Below are positions 21,050 to 31,110 of a stretch of DNA of 64,000 bases, one piece after another (position 1 is the stretch's first letter; each line of letters opens with the position of its first letter). The notes under the pieces are model-generated. The model was not told the DNA's origin and searched no databases. It worked only from the letters and a program-made list of their open reading frames with translations. A program made the translations under genes and the position numbers. Source of the DNA: Corydoras sp. C115 (lineage: Eukaryota > Chordata > Actinopteri > Siluriformes > Callichthyidae); contig JAFMOC010000420.1 of the NCBI GenBank assembly GCA_019802505.1, forward strand, positions 170,001 through 234,000, written 5' to 3'.

Positions 21050-21345
21050 GTTATGACCGAGTGTAAACCCCGTGTGTTGCCAGTAGTTTTTGCGGGCGTG
21101 CATCAACCTACTATGGCACTGATTGACTCGGGTTCAGAAGGGATTTTTTTTGGTTCGCGTCAGTTCCGTGGATGGCTGTCTACTTCATCCGGGTTGTATC
21201 ACTCTAGCTATTAAACACGTAGTAATGCATTCTAGTGCCACACATTTTGAAGAATTAACCTTTTTTCTTATTTCCTCCCCTGCTTTTCTGTTTATTCTAG
21301 GGTTGCCTTGGCTACAGCGGCACGACCCTGTCATCTCGTGGTGAA
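21050..21345 (+). pseudogene. Gypsy aspartic protease region
   Basis: VLPVVFAGVHQPTMALIDSG gives the LIDSG form of the retroviral-type aspartic protease active site (near 21115-21135). It is followed in another frame by FLISSPAFLFILGLPWLQRH, matching the conserved ILGLPWLQ.H segment at the protease end. At least one frameshift separates them. Confidence 0.82.
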
Positions 21346-21607
21346 ACCAGGAGATCATTCGCTGGTCGCCGTTCTGCCAGTCTCACTGCATCAGGTATCC
21401 CAAATTCCAGGTTCAAAACCCTCCGGGAACCATAACCCCCCTGCCTGAGGCGATACCACGAGTGTCCAAGGACCTAGCTCATTTGGACCCACCTCGCAAG
21501 CTCCATTGCCACCCCATCGATAATATGACTGCGGTATTGATTTACTAGAGTAAGCTAAGCTCCCTAGGGTTACACCTTATCCGCTTACAGTAGCTGAGAC
21601 TAAGGTT

Positions 21608-22075
21608 ATGCACGAGTACATAGACGAATCGCTAGCCAGGGGCATCATCCGTCCATCGAAGTTGCCCGTTGCATCAGGTTTCTTTTTTGTCCCCAAAAAT
21701 GACTCTAGCCTTTGTCCATGCATTGACTACCGTGCTCTCAATGCGGTTACCTGCAATCGTGTGTACCCCCTTCCTGTTAGTTCCATCTGTGCTAGAGCAC
21801 CTCAGGGAGGCGTGGGTCTTTACAAAACTCGACCTAAAGTGTGCATACAATTTAATATGCATTAGGAAGGGCAATGAGTGGAAAACGCTGTTCGTGACCG
21901 CTACGGGGCATTATGAATATTTAGTTATGGTCCTCTCTAATGGTCCTGGGGTATTCCAAGCATTCACTACGATGTCCTTCGAGACTTTCTTGATAGTTTT
22001 GTAATTGTCTACATTGATGACATTCTAATTTACTCATCCAGTCTCCAGGCTCACGTTAACCAACCGTTAACCTAC
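21608..22075 (+). pseudogene. Gypsy reverse transcriptase
   Basis: RT pieces in order: YIDESLARGIIRPSKLPVAS, FFVPKNDSSLCPCIDYRALN, FTKLDLKCAYNLICIRKGNE, FVTATGHYEYLVMVLSNGPG and, near 22005-22040, VYIDDILIYSS with the catalytic YIDD. Two or more frameshifts break it. The region right after YIDD is shortened (about 22045-22080) before the RNase H lead-in. Confidence 0.86.
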
Positions 22076-22097
22076 CATCCGGGAACTGCAGCGATTT

Positions 22098-22717
22098 TTG
22101 GATTTCGCAAATTTTTATCGGCAATTCATCAAGGCCTTCAGCACCATTGCCCTACCCCTTTCTAACTTGCTAAAGGGCAAACCACGAGCGCTTAGCTGTT
22201 CCTCTGAAGCCGATCAAGCTTTTGTACATCTTAAAAAGAAGTTTGCGTCGGCCCCGCTTCTCATACATCCCGACCCTAACCAGCAATTTATCGTAGAGGT
22301 GGTTGCTTCAGCCACCGGGGTTGGGGTTGTGCTGTCCCAGTGGTCCGGACGCACGTCTCAGCTACACCCCATTGCATTTTTGTCCCGTAAACTCTCGGCT
22401 GCAGAACGTAACTACAACATTGAAGATTTTGTGAGCTGCTTGCAATCAAAATCGCCCTTGAGGAACGGCGACACTGGTTAATGGGGGCATCCAATGCCTT
22501 TTTATTCCTGACGGATAACAAAAACCATGAATACCTCAAGGGAGCGAAGCGCCTAAATGCTAGGCAATCTCGGTGGGCATTATTTTTCAATAATTTTCAA
22601 TTTATCATTTCTTATCATTCCAGCACCTGTAATGTGCGAACCGACGCGCTTGCCTTCTGCCTTCCAGACCGCAGAGTTGCTGTTTTGACACTTGTTTCCG
22701 ATATTTGGGATACCTGA
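22098..22717 (+). pseudogene. Gypsy RNase H
   Basis: The frame 22098-22481 has FANFYRQFIKAFSTIALPLS, then FIVEVVASATGVGVVLSQW, where the first catalytic Asp expected in VEVDASATGVG is Val. SRKLSAAERNYNIEDF follows, then a frame change. The frame 22481-22717 has LTDNKNHEYLKGAKRLNARQ, SRWALFFNNFQFIISYH and the end of the domain. The Asp-to-Val change alone would disable RNase H. Confidence 0.86.
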
Positions 22718-23160
22718 CGACATCCTTTCTGAAAGAGGTCCCAAATTCACCTCTGCTGTCTGGCGTGCCTTTTTTGAAAAAATGGGAGACCAGCGTTAGC
22801 CTAACCTCCAGTCATCACCCTGAAAGTAACGATCTAACCTATCCAAATTATCCAAATCCAAGCTATCCAAATTCCTTCACATATTCGCGGTCAGTAACCC
22901 CTATGATTGGTCGCGGTTTTTACCCTGGGCCGAAATTGTGCAAAACTCCCTTCGGCACTCGGCCATAGGCATGAACTCGGGTGTGCATCCTCGGGTTTCA
23001 ACTTCGACCCATTTCAACCCGAATGTAGTATGGGACTCTGAGCAATCCTTAGCACCTGCTGTTGATGACTGCTTCTCCCGTAGCGAGGCGATATGGTCGC
23101 AGGTGCACCAGCACATCAGCCAGGTCTTGCACCGTAACAAAACATTTGCGGACTGACATA
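22680..23160 (+). pseudogene. Gypsy integrase remnant
   Basis: Only pieces remain. A segment near 22705-22800 reads (mixed frames) PDDILSERGPKFTSAVWRAF, corresponding to the central catalytic block with the usual SDRGPQF changed to SERGPKF. The frame 22938-23156 carries QNSLRHSAIGMNSGVHPRV and APAVDDCFSRSEAIWSQVHQ, the region just before the C-terminal domain. The zinc-binding N-terminus and the first catalytic block are deleted. Confidence 0.8.
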
Positions 23161-23235
23161 GACATACAGCCCTTCCGAGTTCTAAAACAAGTTAACCCAG
23201 TATCGTATTAGCTAGACCTGCCACGACAGTGGCGC

Positions 23236-23570
23236 ATGCACCATGTGTTCCACACGTCGCTACTGAAACCCTTTGTGTCAGTACCATTGTACCAGGAGTG
23301 GGCTCAAACATCAGCAGTGCAAGGTTCACCCTCGAACCCTAACATCTATATGGTATCTTCATTACTCGATTACCTAGTGGATTACCTAGTGGAGTGGGAA
23401 GGGTTCGGTCCAGAGGAGCACAGTTGGGTGCCTGCGGCAGACATTTTAGACCCCTCTCTCATTACACAATTCCATAACCAGCATCCCGACAAGGTTGCTC
23501 CTCGTGGCAGAGGTCGCCCGCATCGCCAAGGTAAGCCTACCCCGCGTCCTCCCCTTTCGGGCAGGGGTAC
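23236..23570 (+). pseudogene. Gypsy integrase C-terminal chromodomain
   Basis: MHHVFHTSLLKPFVSVPLYQ leads into a chromodomain with YLVEWEGFGPEEHSWVPAAD and ILDPSLITQFHNQHPD. In chromodomain Gypsy elements this module is thought to guide integration to particular chromatin. The sequence YLVD is duplicated (DYLVDYLVEWEG). The frame runs through into the 3' LTR. Confidence 0.88.
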
Positions 23571-23740
23571 TTTCAGCACTTCTTCTCTGTCTTCCCCTCT
23601 CCCGCCAGAGGGCGTTCGGCCCTTCTTGCCTGAATTCTAGCCTCAGCTGTTGCTAATTCCGGGTCATTAGCAGCTCTCTATCACCGGGCTATGCTTGAGC
23701 CACGATGTGTTGGTTTTTCGCGTATGTGTGAGCGACTTTA

Positions 23741-24054
23741 AGTTCAAGTTCAAGTAATTTATTTATATAGTGCTTTTTACAACAGTACATTGTCACAAAG
23801 CAGCTTTACAGAATGAAAAACCTTTAAACCCCCAAAGAGCAAGCCGAAGCGACAGTGGCAAGAAAAAACTCCCTGTTATGATGTTATTTAAGGAAGAAAC
23901 CTTGGAAGGACCAAGACTCAGTGGGGGACTCATCCTCCTTGAGCGGTCAGGCAGTAACAACAGTGTAGGACAGCCATGTACAGATATCTAACAAATGGAA
24001 AAACTCTAACAACTGAAAAACTATATGTGAGTCCATTAAGGGGGTCCTGCAGGT
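23741..24054 (-). mobile_element. L2/Rex1-type LINE 3' UTR, minus strand
   Basis: Reverse-complement copy of the UTR seen at 11690-12025: AGTTCAAGTTCAAG tail, TTTATATAGTGCTTTTTACA, GTCACAAAGCAGCTTTACAG and AAACTCCCTGTTATGATG. It truncates the Gypsy 3' LTR and is followed at once by a SINE tail. Confidence 0.85.
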
Positions 24055-24055
24055 C

Positions 24056-24205
24056 CTGAGTGTGTGCCCAGCGATAGATTGGTGCCCTGTCCTGAGTGTA
24101 TCTGCCCAGCTCCCGAAACGTTCTCCCCTGGATGGGCATGGGGAACCCCCCCCCCCTCCCCCGCGACCCTAATATAGGATAAAGCGGAAGATAATTGATG
24201 GATAT
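24056..24205 (+). mobile_element. SINE 3' portion
   Basis: Contains the SINE tail GCCCAGCGATAGATTGGTGC through ATGGGCATGGGGAACCCCCC to GGATAAAGCGGAAGATAATT, with an expanded C-run in the middle. The tRNA-like head and body are absent. Confidence 0.85.
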
Positions 24206-25050
24206 TGTGTAATAAAAACGGTAGCGTAAATTTATGGAATGGAAGCATCTACTAAATATTTATTACTCATTGTCACTCATTGTCATTTATTACTCATTGC
24301 CACCATTACTCATTGCCACCATTTAGCTAATAACTCTTACTGTTTTAACTGCTGTTAGTGTATCCCAACACTTTAATGTCATACAAAATATAAAACTATG
24401 AACTGTACAACAGTACGATGAACTGTATGAAAATAAAGCTCAGTTTTTGCCAAATTTGAGTAGTGTTGTGGAGATGAGGGATAGGAAAGAGTTTATGGAG
24501 GCCACCAATCTTCTTTGCAAAGGAGGTAGCAAACAGCTAACAAGGAGGTGCTGGGGAAAGGTAAAAGGTGGACCAAGGAAAAGTGTTAAATATATTAAAC
24601 AAAGTACAAACAAATGTGTACATGTGTCAGATACTGTACAGCACTGGAAAAAGTGGAAAGTGAAACAAATGTTAAAGAAAATAATATAGTACAAGAGTTA
24701 AATATCTTTAACCCTATATCTTTAACTATATCATATTACCATTTTAAAGTGATGAATGATATGAAATGAGAAGCGCAGACATTGTACAGTGAATGAGTTG
24801 GGGTGAACAAAAAAAATTCAAGCAGAAACTGTTCAGAAACTCATGGTGTGGCAACCAACTTTCCAGGACCCCTATAAAAAATATTTTGAGTATATTCAAG
24901 CAAATTATCTATGAGGATGGGAGGCAGTTCACTTAAAAACAGCAGCTCTTGGAGGCTATTTTGCCATCTTACAAAGAAATAAAAAAATTTCGAAAACTCA
25001 CAAGTTCAAAAGATGCAAGATTTGTGAAGGTGATATCAAAGAAGAGTTCC
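24206..25050. other. No recognised gene
   Basis: AT-rich. TTTATTACTCATTG repeats occur three times near 24258-24310. The open frame 24447-24689 (80 aa, basic) has no recognisable domain. Possibly very old repeat DNA. Confidence 0.45.
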
Positions 25051-25577
25051 TGTTATGGTCTGTGACCGGAGCTAGTGGATCCGCTACTCGGAGAGACACA
25101 GTCTGTAGGCAGAGGTGTAGATGAAAACCAGATTTATTGTACACAGTTCGTGAATGGTACTGAGTGGAAACCAAACCCATGCAGCGGACAGGAGGCGTCA
25201 CTGGTGGCGTGATAACGAGGCGTACGTCCGGGTCCGACTTCACAATGGGCCGTGTCCCAATCCAAGATCACTGGCGGGAGGTGACTTGGCCGCGGCTGTT
25301 GTGCTGCACACACACAAACACAAAACAAGTCGAGAACGGGGCACACACAACAGAAAACAACCAGGGCAGACGTGACAAGGCAAGGCGAGGCAAGGCGAGA
25401 GCTAGAGTAGTCAGGGCTTTTAGAATCATAGGCACAAGACCATCTGGCATGGAGGAACGGGAGTGAGGTGCTTATATAGGGAGTGGTGATTAGGAAACCC
25501 AGGTGCAAGGAATTACAGGGGCGTGGAGACCAGACACACACACACACACACACACACCACGTGACGAAAACCAAACC
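25051..25577 (-). mobile_element. 3' LTR of the minus Gypsy element
   Basis: About 527 bp. Contains GTGGATCCGCTACTCGGA near its plus-strand start, as in the other LTRs of this family, a TTTATTGTACA (reverse polyadenylation-type signal) and a CTTATATAGG TATA-like motif near 25470, plus a short CA microsatellite near 25531-25556. Confidence 0.85.
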
Positions 25578-25589
25578 TCCCAACCCAAC

Positions 25590-26626
25590 GGCGGGAGTCA
25601 AGGAGTCTACGGACTGTGTAGGCCTGCTGGCTGTCGATGAGGCGGGGGTGCTGGTGCGTCACGGGGGATGGGGTTGAGTGGGGAGTGGATTACCGGCTTG
25701 ACGAGCGAGACATGGAAGGTGGGGTGGATGCTAATGTGGCGCGGTAACTGGAGGCGGATGGCTGCCGGGTTGATTATCCTGGTGATGGGGAATGGACCGA
25801 TGAACCTGGGGGATAGCTTTCTGCATTCTTTCTTGAGGGGAATGTTCTGGGTAGAGAGCCAGACCAGCTGCCCAATCTTGTAGGCAGGGGCCTTTGCGGC
25901 GGCGACGGTTAGCGGAGAGCATGGCTGTGGCTTGGGCTTGGCAGAGAGCTATGGTGGTGTTCTTCCATATCCTGCGGCATCGGCGAATGTGTTGACAAAC
26001 GGACGGGACACTGATTTCCTGCTGCTTCCTCAGGGAAGAGGGGGGGTTGGGGTTGGCAGGGTGGTCTCCACCACTTGGTTTGCCCTCTCCGCCTGGTCGT
26101 TGGACTGGGGGTGGCCTCCTGAGGTCAGAGAAACAGAGGTTCCAAAATAATTATTGAAGGCTCTCCATACCTGAAAGATGAACTGCGGTCCCCGGTCTGA
26201 TACGATGTCCACGGGAATGCCGAAGATCCTAAACACATGGTCGAAAACCAACTTGGCGGTCTCCAGTGCCGAAGGAAGCCTAGACAGAGCCACAAGGCGT
26301 ACCGTTTTAGAGAATCTGTCTATTATCGTGGCGATGACCGAGTTACCCTTGGAATTCAGCAGACCCGTGACGAAATCGAAGGCAATGTGAGACCAGGGAT
26401 GCCCAGGTATGGAGAGCAGCAGGAGCAGACCAGAGGGTGGCTGTGGGAAGCCTTGTTGCGTGCACAGACAACACAGGCGAAGACGAACTGCTTGACATCC
26501 GCAGACAGCGTGGGCCACCAGAAATGCCGTCTGAGGATCTCCTCTGTCCAATCGGCCCCAGGATGGCAGGGTCCTTAGCCAGCTCACGCTCAATGACTTT
26601 ACGCACCTCCCAGGAGACACCTGCAA
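25590..26626 (-). pseudogene. Gypsy integrase and chromodomain region
   Basis: The frame 26030-26626 has HIAFDFVTGLLNSKGNSVIA, IIDRFSKTVRLVALSRLPSA (integrase first block), then GIPVDIVSDRGPQFIFQVW with the second catalytic Asp and GHPQSNDQAERANQVVETT with the catalytic Glu: the DDE core is recognisable in one frame. Toward lower coordinates the C-terminal part to about 25590 is frame-shifted. The reverse complement of 25660-25720 corresponds to the HPTFHVS-type lead-in to the chromodomain. It breaks off at the 3' LTR. Confidence 0.83.
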
Positions 26627-26639
26627 CCAAACACTTGAG

Positions 26640-27727
26640 AGGCAGGATAGTGTCGTGAGGTGTGTTTACCTCCTCGTCTGAGAAGAGCCTCGACAGCGCA
26701 TCAGGCTTGGCATTGCGGGTGCCAGGTCGGTAGGAGAGGGTGAAATTGAACCTGCCAAAGAACAGGGCCCAACATGCCTGGCGAGAATTCAGCCTCTTGG
26801 CAGACTGAATGTAGGCCAAGTTCTTATGGTCGGTCCAAACCACAACGGGCTGCTCAGCCCCTTCCAGCCAGTGGCGCCACTCCTCCAGCGCGAGCTTGAC
26901 CACCAATAGCTCATGGTTACCCACATCATAGTTCCTTTCAGCGGCTGAGAGTTTTCCGGAAAAGAATGCGCAGGGGTGAAGGTGGCCCTCCTCAGACCTT
27001 TGGGAGAGTACGGCTCCCACTCCTGCGCCCGAGGCGTCGACCTCTACTATGAACTGCTTGGTGGGGTCAGGTTGTATGAGAATGGGTGCGGATGTGAACA
27101 GGTCCTTGAGAAGATCCATGGCCTTTTGGGCTTCCGGGGTCCAACGAAAACGTGCTTTGGTGGAGGTGAGGGCTGTCAGGGGTGTGGTAATGTTGCTGTA
27201 GCCTTTGACGAAGCATCTGTAGAAATTCGCGAACCCCAGGAACCTCTGTAGCTCCATCCTGGATGTGGGGGATGGCCACTCTGTAATGGACTGGATCTTC
27301 TCAGTGAAACCGCGGTGAAGGAAATCTCTCAGCACGTCATTAACCATGGCTTGAAAAACTGCTGGGGCATTCTTGAGGCTGAAGGGGACCACGAGGTACT
27401 CATAGTGCCCGCTAGGGGTGTTGAAGGCAGTCTTCCAATCGTCCCCTTGCCTGATGCGGACCAGGTGGTAAGCGTTGCGAAGGTCCAACTTGGTGAATAT
27501 AGTTGCGCCCTGCAAAGACTCAAATATGGAAGATGCAGAGGGTATTGGTAGGGGACTGTGATGTTGTTCAGTCCCCTGAAGTCAATGCAGGGTCGTAATG
27601 AACTATCTTTCTTGGAAACGAAGAAGAACCCTGCTCCTACGGGGGATGTTGAGGGTCGAATTAAACCTGTGGCGAGGCACTCGGTGATGTATCTCTCCAT
27701 TGCCTCCCTCTCAGGGTGTGACAGGGG
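26640..27727 (-). pseudogene. Gypsy reverse transcriptase and RNase H
   Basis: The frame 27329-27700 starts RT with ECLATGLIRPSTSPVGAGFF, FVSKKDSSLRPCIDFRGLN. The frame 26343-27515 (390 aa) continues with FTKLDLRNAYHLVRIRQGDD and FNTPSGHYEYLVVPF, then goes from VNDVLRDFLHRG directly to FTEKIQSITEWPSP: the YLDD catalytic block and the part after it are deleted in frame. RNase H is intact (FIVEVDASGAGVGAVLSQ, NHELLVVKLALEEWRHWLEG, VVWTDHKNLAYIQSAKRLNS). Loss of YLDD abolishes RT activity. Confidence 0.88.
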
Positions 27728-27949
27728 GTACAGCCGCTGGACGGGAGGGGAGCACCGGGTAGAAGGTCTATCGCACAGTCGTACGATCTGTGGGAAGGAA
27801 GCTGGAAGGCTTTGTCTTTACTGAACACCTCCCCCAGATCGTGGTACTCAGTGGGACCTGGCAGAGGTTGATGGAAACGGGGTTACGAAGAACGGCCGCC
27901 ATGCTGGGGGGTACTGCCGCATGGAGACAGGATGAGCGACCCCTCCCAC

Positions 27950-28350
27950 GAGAGAACCCGTGCATTTGCCCAGTCCAGGTAGGGGTTGTGTTTGCGAAGC
28001 CAGGGATATCCCAGAATGACCGGCGCGTCAGGTGACTGGAACCCCGAGAACTGAATATCCTCCCGGTAATTTCCATCGATTAACAGACGTACGGGTGTTG
28101 TGTGATGCGTGATCTTGGAAAGTCGCCGCCCGTCCAGAGCCACGGTGCGGAGAGTGGAGGCCAATGAAGACAGAGCAATCCCGGCGTTATTAGTGAAATC
28201 AACATCTATTAGATTCTCCTCTGCCCCAGAATCTATAAGAAAGTTGACCGGTAACTTCTTCTCCTGGAGAAGAAATACTGCGGAGAGGCTGAGCCGGTGG
28301 AATTGAGGACCTTGAGTAGGGCTCAACAGGACAGGTTGCCAGTTCGTCGC
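27950..28350 (-). pseudogene. Gypsy aspartic protease
   Basis: In the frame 27883-28464, KKLPVNFLIDSGAEENLIDV carries the DSG active site, followed by LRTVALDGRRLSKITHHTTP, VRLLIDGNYREDIQFSGFQS and DAPVILGYPWLRKHNPYLDW, the conserved protease end. A very similar protease lies in the minus Gypsy element at 56242-56790. The start of the frame is LTR-derived, so no natural N-terminus exists. Confidence 0.88.
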
Positions 28351-28375
28351 GAACCCGATCATGCAGCGTCCTAAT

Positions 28376-28652
28376 CCAAGATCACTGGCGGGAGGTGACT
28401 TGGCCGAGGCTGTTGCACTGCACACACACAAACACAAAACAAGGCAAGAACGGGGCACACACAACAGAATACAACCAGGGCAGACGTGACAAGGCGAGAC
28501 AGGGGCAAGGCAAGGCGAGAGCTAGAGTAGTCAGGGCTTTAGGAATTGTAGGTACAAGACCATCTGGCAGGGAGGAACGGGAGTGAGGTGCTTATATAAG
28601 GAATGGTGATTAGGAAACCCAGGTGCAAGGAATTACAGGGGGACGGAGACCA

Positions 28653-28699
<47 letters not shown>

Positions 28700-28721
28700 C
28701 ACGTGACGAAAACCCAACAGG
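28376..28721 (-). mobile_element. Truncated 5' LTR of the minus Gypsy element
   Basis: Matches 25260-25577 from TCCAAGATCACTGGCGGGAG to CACGTGACGAAAACCCAACA. The opposite end, corresponding to 25051-25259, is missing at the junction with the protease region. Includes a longer CA microsatellite (28655-28694). Confidence 0.85.
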
Positions 28722-28791
28722 TTACTATGTTAACATGTAATTTGGGCTGTTAGGATGTTTTTGATTTAAATAGCTTTTGATTTCAGTGAAT

Positions 28792-29153
28792 CCATTATCT
28801 TCCATTTAACCCTATCTGGGGTTCCTCTACCCATTTAGGTGACAACTTTTCAGGTGCTGGGCAGATAAACTGTAGACGGGAATCCAATCGATTGCTGGGC
28901 ACACACTCACTCACACAAACACACAAACACACACACACACACACACATACAGTACACAGATTAGATAAGGGCAACTTTCTATAGCAGTCCATTTTCATTG
29001 AATCTATGTTTTTGGACTGTGGGAGTAAACCGGAGAAACTGAAGGAATCTCACGGAGACATAGGAAGAACATGGAAACTACACCCAGATTGGGATTCGAA
29101 CCTGAATCTCAGCACTGAGAACGTGCTAAACACTAAACCACCATGCCACTCTA
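28792..29153 (-). mobile_element. SINE, minus strand, with imperfect TSD
   Basis: Reverse-oriented SINE: tail at the left (CCATTATCTTCCATTTAACC), tRNA-like head at the right (GTGCTAAACACTAAACCACC). ATTTCAGTGAAT at 28780-28791 and ATTTCAGTAAAT at 29154-29165 are a one-mismatch target-site duplication. It is more diverged than other copies and has gained a CA-rich stretch, so it is an older insertion. Confidence 0.85.
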
Positions 29154-29416
29154 ATTTCAGTAAATGCAAAACCTTAATGCAGCAAATTCAACAATTTACA
29201 ATTTTCAGTTCTTTACAACATATAAAATGATTTGAAACTCTATTGTGCATTATCATTTGAAACAGTGCATTTAGGGTTTTTTATTTTATTTTTTAAAAAT
29301 ACACTGTGATCATTGGGATGTTTGTTCAATAAAATTAGATTAATACTTCAATGGCTAATGACTTGTATTATACTGACTGTCATTTGCATACAGCATTTAG
29401 AAAACTAGAAAAATAT
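29154..29416. other. No recognised feature
   Basis: AT-rich DNA between two SINEs with no ORF and no recognisable repeat. Confidence 0.5.
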
Positions 29417-29432
29417 TATTTGACAGAAATAG

Positions 29433-29782
29433 GTCGCACGGTGGCTTAGTGGTTAGCATGTTCGCCTCTCAGCGCTAGAGATTCCAGGTTCGGATCACCA
29501 TCTGGGTGGCGTTTCCATGTTCTCCCTGTGTCCATGGTTTCCTCTGTGTTCTCCGGTTTCCTCCCACAGTCCAAAAACATGAATCAAGTCAATTGAGTTC
29601 TCCAAATTGCCCCATATAGAGTGTTCGTGTCTGTGTGAGTGAGTGAGTGTGTGCCCAGTAATAGATTGGCGCCCTGTCCTGGGTGTATCTGCCCAGCACC
29701 CGAAACGTTCTCCCCTGGATGGGCATGGGGAACCCCCCGCGACCCTAATATAGGATAAAGCAGAAGATAATGAATGGATTGA
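29433..29782 (+). mobile_element. Full-length tRNA-derived SINE with 16-bp TSD
   Basis: Starts GTCGCACGGTGGCTTAGTGG with A-box-like and B-box-like (CCAGGTTCGGATC) promoter segments, then the body and the tail ending GAAGATAATGAATGGATTGA. TATTTGACAGAAATAG is repeated exactly at 29417-29432 and 29783-29798. The perfect duplication makes this one of the youngest copies here. Confidence 0.93.
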
Positions 29783-29837
29783 TATTTGACAGAAATAGTA
29801 AAGTAGAAGGAGTGCAAATGAGAAAAAGGAAACCAGG

Positions 29838-30125
29838 TTGTTTTTTTTTTTTTTTTTTTTTTTTTTCCTCCGTGTCCTGTCTGGCGCTGTGAAACTCAGA
29901 ATTGATGTCTGAGTGTCTAAATCAGGCCCAACAGTTTTGATTTTACAAGTGGAGCATACAGGCATTTCACCATGATGCTCCACTTGGTATATATTTAATA
30001 CTTTATTATAAATTCGTTTGGGGATCATATCGGTACAGCAAACACGAAGATGGAAAAGGAAACAGAAAAGAAAAAAAAGAGGTGTACGAAAGTGGTGGGA
30101 GGGAAGAAGAAAAGACCAAAAGAAA
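29838..30125 (-). mobile_element. LINE 3' end with poly(A), copy 2
   Basis: A T-run at 29840-29866 (poly(A) on the minus strand) followed by the reverse complement of the sequence at 2290-2520, including CTCCACTTGGTATATATTTA and GGGATCATATCGGTACAGCA, then purine-rich DNA matching the pyrimidine-rich stretch of copy 1. Confidence 0.7.
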
Positions 30126-31080
30126 AAAGAGAGAAAAAATAAAAAAATAAATAAATAAATACAATAACATATATACATATACACACACATATACATACAT
30201 ACATACATACATACATGCGCACAAATATACACATGCTCATATATATCTACATAAACATCTACATACTATATGTATATCCATATACGTATCTACGCATAAA
30301 TACACATATGCCCATATGCATATATATATAAATACACACACACATCCATACCTACATTTACCTTCATATACTAAAATTAATTACAATTTCTAGTATAAAT
30401 ATATTTATTTATTTATTTAAACTATTCTTTTAATTGATTTTATAAATTAATGAAAAGAAAGACAAATTTTAAGAAACCAAGATCTGAACACCTGTTTGTG
30501 TGCAGTTGTGAGCATGCAAGTAGATGAAAGATTTCTTCCATAGGAATGTCAGATGGGAATTTGTAGTAGTGACCGTGGGGGACCCCCGGCCCCGACCCCA
30601 AGGCCCGAGGCAGATACCAGGAAGACCAGGGCCGAAGGCACAGCGGAGGTCCCAGGCGCAGCGCCCCCAGGGGCCCCAACCACACACCCTACCCCCTTCC
30701 CCGAATGGACCCAAAGGGAGAGCTGAGGGAAGCCCCCAGCAGCCCCCCGCTGAGCCCCGGGGTCAGCAGCCCCAAGCTCTCAGACCCCGCCGGCACCCGC
30801 CACGCCAGAGTAGATCCGACCATGGACACGGAGGCAAGGGACCCCGAGGTGCGCCACCCCCCATCCAGGGCCCCCCGGGGCCACGGGGCCCAAACCCAAC
30901 CAGGCAGCCACCAGGCCCAGCCAGCACACACCTCAGCGCCCAGCCCCCGATACAGAGAGCCACCAGCCCACCAGCGAGCAAAGGGTACAACCCCCCCGGA
31001 GGGGAATGCGGAAACCAGGTAATCAGAATTCCGGTGATTGTGAATAAAAATAAGACTGAGCAAGTGTAATAGAGCATGTG
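30126..31080 (-). mobile_element. Probable LINE 3' UTR: A/T-rich part and GC-rich part
   Basis: From 30126 to 30430 there are ATACATAC-type simple repeats (a CATA run at 30185-30225). From about 30560 to 31015 there is a very C-rich tract (CCCCGACCCCAAGGCCCGAG and similar). Fish LINE 3' UTRs of L1/Tx1 type often carry such a tract; I infer it belongs to the minus-strand LINE ending at 29838. Proline-rich open frames here (for example 30524-31069) are composition-driven and not genes. Confidence 0.45.
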
Positions 31081-31110
31081 TGACAATTAAATTCGCATTA
31101 AGTTATTTAA

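Larger units (their letters stand above)
16686..23740 (+). mobile_element. Chromodomain Gypsy LTR retrotransposon with nested LINE
   Basis: The 5' LTR starts TGTCAGCACTCCTTTTCC at 16686. The 3' LTR starts at 23571 (TTTCAGCACTTCTTCTCTG) after the purine-rich GGGCAGGGGTAC and is cut at 23740 by a LINE 3' end. The two LTR starts share CTTCCCCTCTCCCG, GCCTCAGCTGTTGCTAATTC and GTGTGTTGGTTT. Coding order is gag, protease, RT, RNase H, integrase, chromodomain, with a 3-kb LINE at 17737-20700 inside gag. All frames are broken. Confidence 0.88.
25051..28721 (-). mobile_element. Chromodomain Gypsy element lacking gag
   Basis: The 3' LTR (left, 25051 to about 25577) starts TGTTATGGTCTGTGACCGG. The right LTR is partial (about 28376-28721). 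They share a long segment beginning TCCAAGATCACTGGCGGGAG. Minus-strand order is partial 5' LTR, protease, RT, RNase H, integrase, chromodomain, 3' LTR. The 5' LTR joins straight into sequence just before the protease, so gag, the primer-binding region and the LTR's 3' end were removed by one deletion. No matching flanking duplication is visible (GTTCC versus GGTTA). Confidence 0.88.

Noticed and set aside
24447..24689. 80-residue basic open frame
   Set aside because: No recognisable motif and no neighbouring support; the opposite strand is open over the same interval.
29433..29500. tRNA gene with A and B boxes
   Set aside because: It is the tRNA-like head of a SINE; the same sequence repeats at several loci with SINE bodies attached and no acceptor stem closure is evident.
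30440..31086. Proline-rich frames up to 181 codons on both strands
   Set aside because: Composition-driven; probable C-rich LINE 3' UTR, with no start or domain support.
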